The notes under the pieces were generated by a model. That model saw only the letters and a program-made list of their open reading frames with translations. It had not been told where the DNA came from and did no database searches. From Candidatus Heimdallarchaeota archaeon (GTDB taxonomy: Archaea > Asgardarchaeota > Heimdallarchaeia > JABLTI01), in assembly GCA_030602675.1 (NCBI GenBank), contig JAUVZH010000097.1, positions 1 to 8,388 on the forward strand: a stretch of DNA of 8,388 bases. The letters are read 5' to 3'. Both the position numbers and the translations under genes were made by a program. Numbering within the stretch: the stretch's first letter is position 1; each line of letters starts with the position of its first letter. Shown one piece after another: positions 5,521 to 8,388 of this stretch.

Positions 5521-6132
5521 TTAAACATTAATCAAATGTAAAACATTTTTGAAATAGCCTGTGAATTTTTTAGAATTGAATGGTTCACCAACTATTTCTG
5601 CATATTCTTTTAAAATTCCCAAGTTTAATAACAAGGAAAAATCTAAATTATTCTGTTCGGATAATATTTGAAATTTTGATTCGATTTTTGCTTTCTCATC
5701 TGCACCTAGTTTTTCTTCAAACATAACAACTAATTTCTCGGAAGCTTTTTCATGTATTGTTTTAATAACTTCGCTGAGTGCTAACAAGAATCTGAATTCC
5801 TTTTCTGTTAGTTGTTCTTCCGGCACTGGTTTTATTCTCTCATAGAAATTTTCTAGAACTGTTTTTGGATTTAGTTTTGTTTGTTCAGCCAATTTCATAA
5901 TATATTTGTCTTCATACCCTTGATCCCAAATCTCTACGTATGTTAGAATTAGCTCCAGCATTTTCCTCATTATTGTATCGCTCCCTTCCACCACTATTTT
6001 TACTGTACTTCTTCTATCTCTAATCTTATTGGGTTCTGAAAATAATTGTTGATATAGAATATAGGTTGCTACATCTTGATATTTCATCTTTTTACGTCCC
6101 AACGTTTCCACTAACCTTATTTGATAGAACAT
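5521..6132 (-). CDS. Unrecognised helical protein (203 aa)
   Basis: I do not recognise this protein. It is predicted to be almost entirely alpha-helical, soluble and charged, with no signal peptide, membrane segment or cysteine motif. Residues about 20-75 (QDVATYILYQQLF through LELILTYVEIW) and 107-150 (LTEKEFRFLLALSEVIK through VVMFEEKLG) look like helical bundles, and a short HTH-like stretch (KLAEQTKLNPKTVLENFYERI) lies at about 80-100. The start at ATG 6132 gives an N-terminal extension MFYQIRLVETLGRKK. A second ATG at residue 16 (6087) is a fair alternative because its upstream GGGACG is a better ribosome site. It converges on actin with 77 bp between stops and is divergent from the flavin reductase. 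A link with actin is possible but rests on position only. Confidence 0.75.
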   Translation of the reverse strand: MFYQIRLVETLGRKKMKYQDVATYILYQQLFSEPNKIRDRRSTVKIVVEGSDTIMRKMLELILTYVEIWDQGYEDKYIMKLAEQTKLNPKTVLENFYERIKPVPEEQLTEKEFRFLLALSEVIKTIHEKASEKLVVMFEEKLGADEKAKIESKFQILSEQNNLDFSLLLNLGILKEYAEIVGEPFNSKKFTGYFKNVLHLINV

Positions 6133-6172
6133 ATTAATTCTTTTTTGCTAATTTCCCTATTTACCCTAACAA

Positions 6173-6187
6173 TTAAAACCTTAAATG
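6173..6187. promoter_or_regulatory. Shared divergent AT-rich promoter element
   Basis: Only 70 bp separate the divergent starts at 6132 and 6203. The stretch AATTAAAACCTTAAA lies about 22-28 nt before the plus-strand ATG, the distance expected of a TATA box for a leaderless mRNA, and no Shine-Dalgarno precedes that ATG. Read on the minus strand (GGTTTTAATT) it is a candidate TATA box for the 203-residue gene. Confidence 0.35.
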
Positions 6188-6202
6188 GTATAAGTACCTT
6201 TT

Positions 6203-6703
6203 ATGTCATTTACATTAATTAATCCAAAAGATTTGACAGAGAATGCTATCAAGCTTATCGGTTTAGATTGGATGTTAATCACTGCAGGTGATTTAGGCAA
6301 ATATAATATGATGACTGCTTCTTGGGGTAGTCTTGGTGTTCTTTGGCATAAACCTGTTTGTTTCATTTTTGTTCGTCCTAGTAGGTATACCTATGAATTT
6401 TTAAAAGAAAATCCTATGTTTAGTTTGAATTTCTTTGATAAGAGCTATCGTCCGGAATTAAATTTCTGTGGTTCAAAATCTGGTCGTGATGTAGATAAAA
6501 TGAAGGAAGTTAAACTTACTCCTGAAGAAGCAAATGGCACTGTTTACTTCAAAGAATCTCAACTTGTCATGCTCTGCAAGAAACTCTATTTCCATGATAT
6601 CATCCCTGAGAACTTTCTACATTCGATAAAAGATCTTGTCTACAAGAATGGAGACTATCATCGTTTGTATATTGGTGAAATTGTCAGTTGTATGAAGAAA
6701 TGA
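6203..6703 (+). CDS. Flavin reductase-like FMN-binding split-barrel protein
   Basis: The 166-residue protein fits the flavin reductase-like (flavoredoxin type) family: MLITAGDLGKYNMMTASWG (24-42), the W48-x-KP51 step, IFVRPSRYTYEFLKENPMF (55-73) and SGRDVDKM (93-100) follow the conserved order of these FMN-binding split barrels. Members bind FMN and reduce flavins, or use reduced flavin for electron transfer, in the cytoplasm; the electron donor cannot be read here. Cys53, Cys89, Cys124 and Cys163 are scattered and form no metal motif. The length is slightly short of the usual 170-200 residues but the core is complete. The ATG at 6203 lacks a ribosome site and probably heads a leaderless mRNA. 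Confidence 0.88.
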   Translation: MSFTLINPKDLTENAIKLIGLDWMLITAGDLGKYNMMTASWGSLGVLWHKPVCFIFVRPSRYTYEFLKENPMFSLNFFDKSYRPELNFCGSKSGRDVDKMKEVKLTPEEANGTVYFKESQLVMLCKKLYFHDIIPENFLHSIKDLVYKNGDYHRLYIGEIVSCMKK

Positions 6704-6920
6704 ACCTTAAAGAAATAGGGAGAAAGGGGAATTCTTGTTTCTGGTCCTTTTCTGATTCCACCTATTGGTTCATCAGGAATCCTTTAGGTGTAGCACTACC
6801 AAAGATGGCAAAGCCCAGTAAAACAAATAGCAATGCTTGTGTATAAAATTAAAATTTTGATTTCAAACCTTGAAAAATGATTCTTATCGAGAATATAACA
6901 GGTAATGTCTATCTCATATA
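6704..6920. other. Convergent intergenic region with cryptic hydrophobic frame
   Basis: The 217 bases between the flavin reductase stop and the repeat-protein stop hold a weak hairpin GATTCC (6754-6759) with GGAATC (6776-6781). On the minus strand a short frame (6833-6762, TTG start) would encode a 23-residue hydrophobic peptide with LLFVLLGFAIFGSATPKG. No ribosome site precedes it, so I do not call it a gene. Confidence 0.4.
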
Positions 6921-8168
6921 CTACATGTACTCCAATCTTCTTGGTTTCTTTCTAGCTTTCTTAAAACCAATCATTTTCAAAGTATCCATTAATTGATCAT
7001 AGGTTTGTTGTATAAATTGATCTTCTGGATATTTTTCATCTAGAGCTTCAAACTGCTTTAGTAATGGTATAATCTCTTCAGCTTTTTGCTCTTGTACTAG
7101 TAAACCAATAACACCAATTAAAGATTCAATATAAATTCTTAAAATCACATTATTAGTTGAGAAATTAGCAGCTAATTCTTTAATCTCATTCATTATTTCA
7201 TTCGTTTCTTTCATATTACTAATACCAATGATTTGCAAGGAAGTGATCAAGCTCTGTGCATAGATTGTTTGTAATTCAAGGTTATCCTTTGTTGTATCTG
7301 CAAGCATTTCAAGTTCATCCAGGTGTTTAGATAATTCCTCCCGATTCTTCTGTCCAAGGTTTGCTATAGTATTCAAGTATCCTCTAGCTAACTCCACTTT
7401 GAAAGATTCAACTTTTTTATCTGAAGCAATTTTCTTCATGGAATCTAACCATCGTTTAGCATCCTCTGTTTTTTCATAACTTCTATCCATAGCTGTCCTA
7501 TAAGCATGTACCCACTCTAATTGTAGTCCAATATTTGTTGGCATAGATTCTGATATTTCTTGAATTTCTAATAATATAGTATCAATTTTAGCGATATCTC
7601 TTTTATTTGAACTATCAATTTCCAAAACAAGCGATTTTGTAAGATTTAACTTGATTTTCTCATTATCTGGGAATTTACCAGCTAACTCCCTAAATTTCTG
7701 GGTTCGATTTCTTAGAGCTTTAAAATCTCCTCTACTCCTCCAATAATTGGCTATTTCATGCGAGGCTATGGAAAGTTCTTCATGAATAATTATATTCTCA
7801 GGATTATTAGTAGCTAAATCCTCAAGATAAGTTATGATTTCTTTCATGGTGTATGGTTGACCTTTAGTACTCATAATTATTAGCGAAGAACGTAGGGTTT
7901 TAGCATAATTACTTCTAAGATTTTCATCATTTGGATTCTCTCGTACCAAGCCCTCAACATTGGTTATGAATTTCTTGACTTTCGTCGAAGAAAATCTTCC
8001 CTTAAACGTATCAAGAGCTTTAATTATCGCTTTAGAATAAATCTCATTGACGCTATCATGTTCTTTCGTAAGATTTTCAAGATCTCGGATAAATTCTTCT
8101 ACACTAGTGAAATTTTCTTCTGAACATGCTTCTTCTAATGAGCTATAGATCTTCTCTGCTTCTTTCAC
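6921..8168 (-). CDS. TPR-like helical repeat protein, nine repeats of about 43 residues
   Basis: The protein is built from nine helix-turn-helix repeats of 42-44 residues; from the GTG start they begin near residues 21, 63, 107, 150, 193, 236, 278, 321 and 364. Each runs roughly L-x-x-L-x-x-L-A-x-x-x-P-x-N-x-x-L-x-x-x-Y-A-x-S-L, then a second helix end and a charged loop (for example VRENPNDENLRSNYAKTL, LATNNPENIIIHEEL, LAANFSTNNVILRIYIESL). This resembles tetratricopeptide arrays with a longer period, so a scaffold or protein-binding role is likely; no catalytic motif is seen. The C terminus is basic (KKARKKPRR). There is no signal peptide. I chose GTG 8168 because GAGG lies eight bases before it; TTG 8174 would sit only two bases from that site. 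No upstream ATG is available. A TATA box lies at 8211-8220. The binding partner is unknown. Confidence 0.82.
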   Translation of the reverse strand: MKEAEKIYSSLEEACSEENFTSVEEFIRDLENLTKEHDSVNEIYSKAIIKALDTFKGRFSSTKVKKFITNVEGLVRENPNDENLRSNYAKTLRSSLIIMSTKGQPYTMKEIITYLEDLATNNPENIIIHEELSIASHEIANYWRSRGDFKALRNRTQKFRELAGKFPDNEKIKLNLTKSLVLEIDSSNKRDIAKIDTILLEIQEISESMPTNIGLQLEWVHAYRTAMDRSYEKTEDAKRWLDSMKKIASDKKVESFKVELARGYLNTIANLGQKNREELSKHLDELEMLADTTKDNLELQTIYAQSLITSLQIIGISNMKETNEIMNEIKELAANFSTNNVILRIYIESLIGVIGLLVQEQKAEEIIPLLKQFEALDEKYPEDQFIQQTYDQLMDTLKMIGFKKARKKPRRLEYM

Positions 8169-8210
8169 CTTCAAAACCTCGAGTTCTATTACTTATTTAC
8201 TACTAATATG

Positions 8211-8220
8211 TTTAAATATA
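8211..8220 (-). promoter_or_regulatory. TATA box of the repeat-protein gene
   Basis: On the minus strand TATATTTAAA lies about 45 nt before the GTG start, placing the transcript start near 8190 with a leader of about 20 nt that contains the GAGG site. Confidence 0.55.
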
Positions 8221-8239
8221 GACTTTCTATATTTTAACT

Positions 8240-8250
8240 GTTATATTTAA
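8240..8250 (+). promoter_or_regulatory. TATA-like box of right-edge gene
   Basis: GTTATATTTAA lies about 40 nt before the ATG at 8287, consistent with a short leader. Together with 8211-8220 it forms a divergent promoter pair. Confidence 0.4.
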
Positions 8251-8286
8251 GCAAATACTCTAAAATTTCTGTATTATAAGAAGACA

Positions 8287-8388
8287 ATGGTAAAGTATAA
8301 ATTACAGAAAACAAAAACAAGCTCTGTAACGATTAGCTATTCAAAAGGACGTGGGTTAAAACTGAAATATTCGCTGACTAAGCAAGTA
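8287..8388 (+). CDS. N-terminal part of an unidentified protein (3' partial)
   Basis: The frame opens at ATG 8287 after AGAAG and stays open for 34 codons to the right edge. The visible residues are polar and basic (MVKYKLQKTKTSSVTISYSKGRG at the start, then KLKYSLTKQV), with alternating beta-strand-like character and no signal peptide. Too little is present to name a family. The TATA-like box upstream and the divergent position support a real gene. Confidence 0.5.
   Translation, partial: MVKYKLQKTKTSSVTISYSKGRGLKLKYSLTKQV

Noticed and set aside
6181..6366. 61-codon minus-strand frame opposite the flavin reductase
   Set aside because: It covers the divergent promoter and the conserved start of the flavin reductase.

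Overview
The window looks like low-G+C chromosomal DNA from an archaeon of the Asgard group. The deciding evidence is a full-length actin at 4304-5443 that can be followed residue by residue against eukaryotic actin: all nucleotide-binding loops, the catalytic glutamine and histidine, and the terminal Cys-Phe are present. Archaeal TATA-like boxes followed by short leaders, T-tract terminators, Lrp-like and winged-helix regulators and a PlsY-type acyltransferase fit the same assignment. The assignment to Asgard is inference; the rank below that is not resolved here.

Layout from left to right. (1) 2-1195 (+): 3' part of a large regulator that seems to contain two tandem HTH plus RAM-like modules. 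It converges on a 46-residue membrane or secreted peptide gene (1349-1209, -) with a glycine-rich tail, and a hairpin sits at the junction. (2) 1350-2160 has no convincing protein gene. It holds a candidate structured RNA of about 190 nt (about 1611-1802, +) with its own TATA-like box, paired ends and a T tract, then a very AT-rich stretch, then the promoter and long leader of the next gene. (3) 2160-2312 (+): a 50-residue protein with a DksA/TraR-spaced C4 zinc finger, closed by a clear terminator. (4) On the minus strand, read right to left: plsY (3963-3199) with a strong terminator hairpin over its stop codon, then a winged-helix regulator (3120-2827) and an ADP-ribose-type Nudix hydrolase (2777-2358), 49 bp apart and probably one transcript. 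(5) 3964-4303 is the divergent control region between plsY and actin, with several inverted and direct repeats. (6) Actin (+) converges on an unrecognised helical 203-residue protein (6132-5521, -). (7) A flavin-reductase-fold protein (6203-6703, +) is divergent from it. (8) A protein made of nine helical repeats of about 43 residues (8168-6921, -) is divergent from a partial ORF running off the right edge (8287 onward, +).

Most genes appear to be single transcription units, so there is no single pathway. The functional groups visible are cytoskeleton (actin), membrane lipid synthesis (PlsY), nucleotide-sugar or NAD metabolism with a possible dedicated regulator (winged helix plus Nudix), flavin redox chemistry, and regulation (duplicated Lrp-like protein, zinc finger). 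The least explained parts are the regulator and small-peptide pair, the candidate RNA, the helical-repeat protein, and a bacterial-type acyltransferase next to a eukaryote-like actin.
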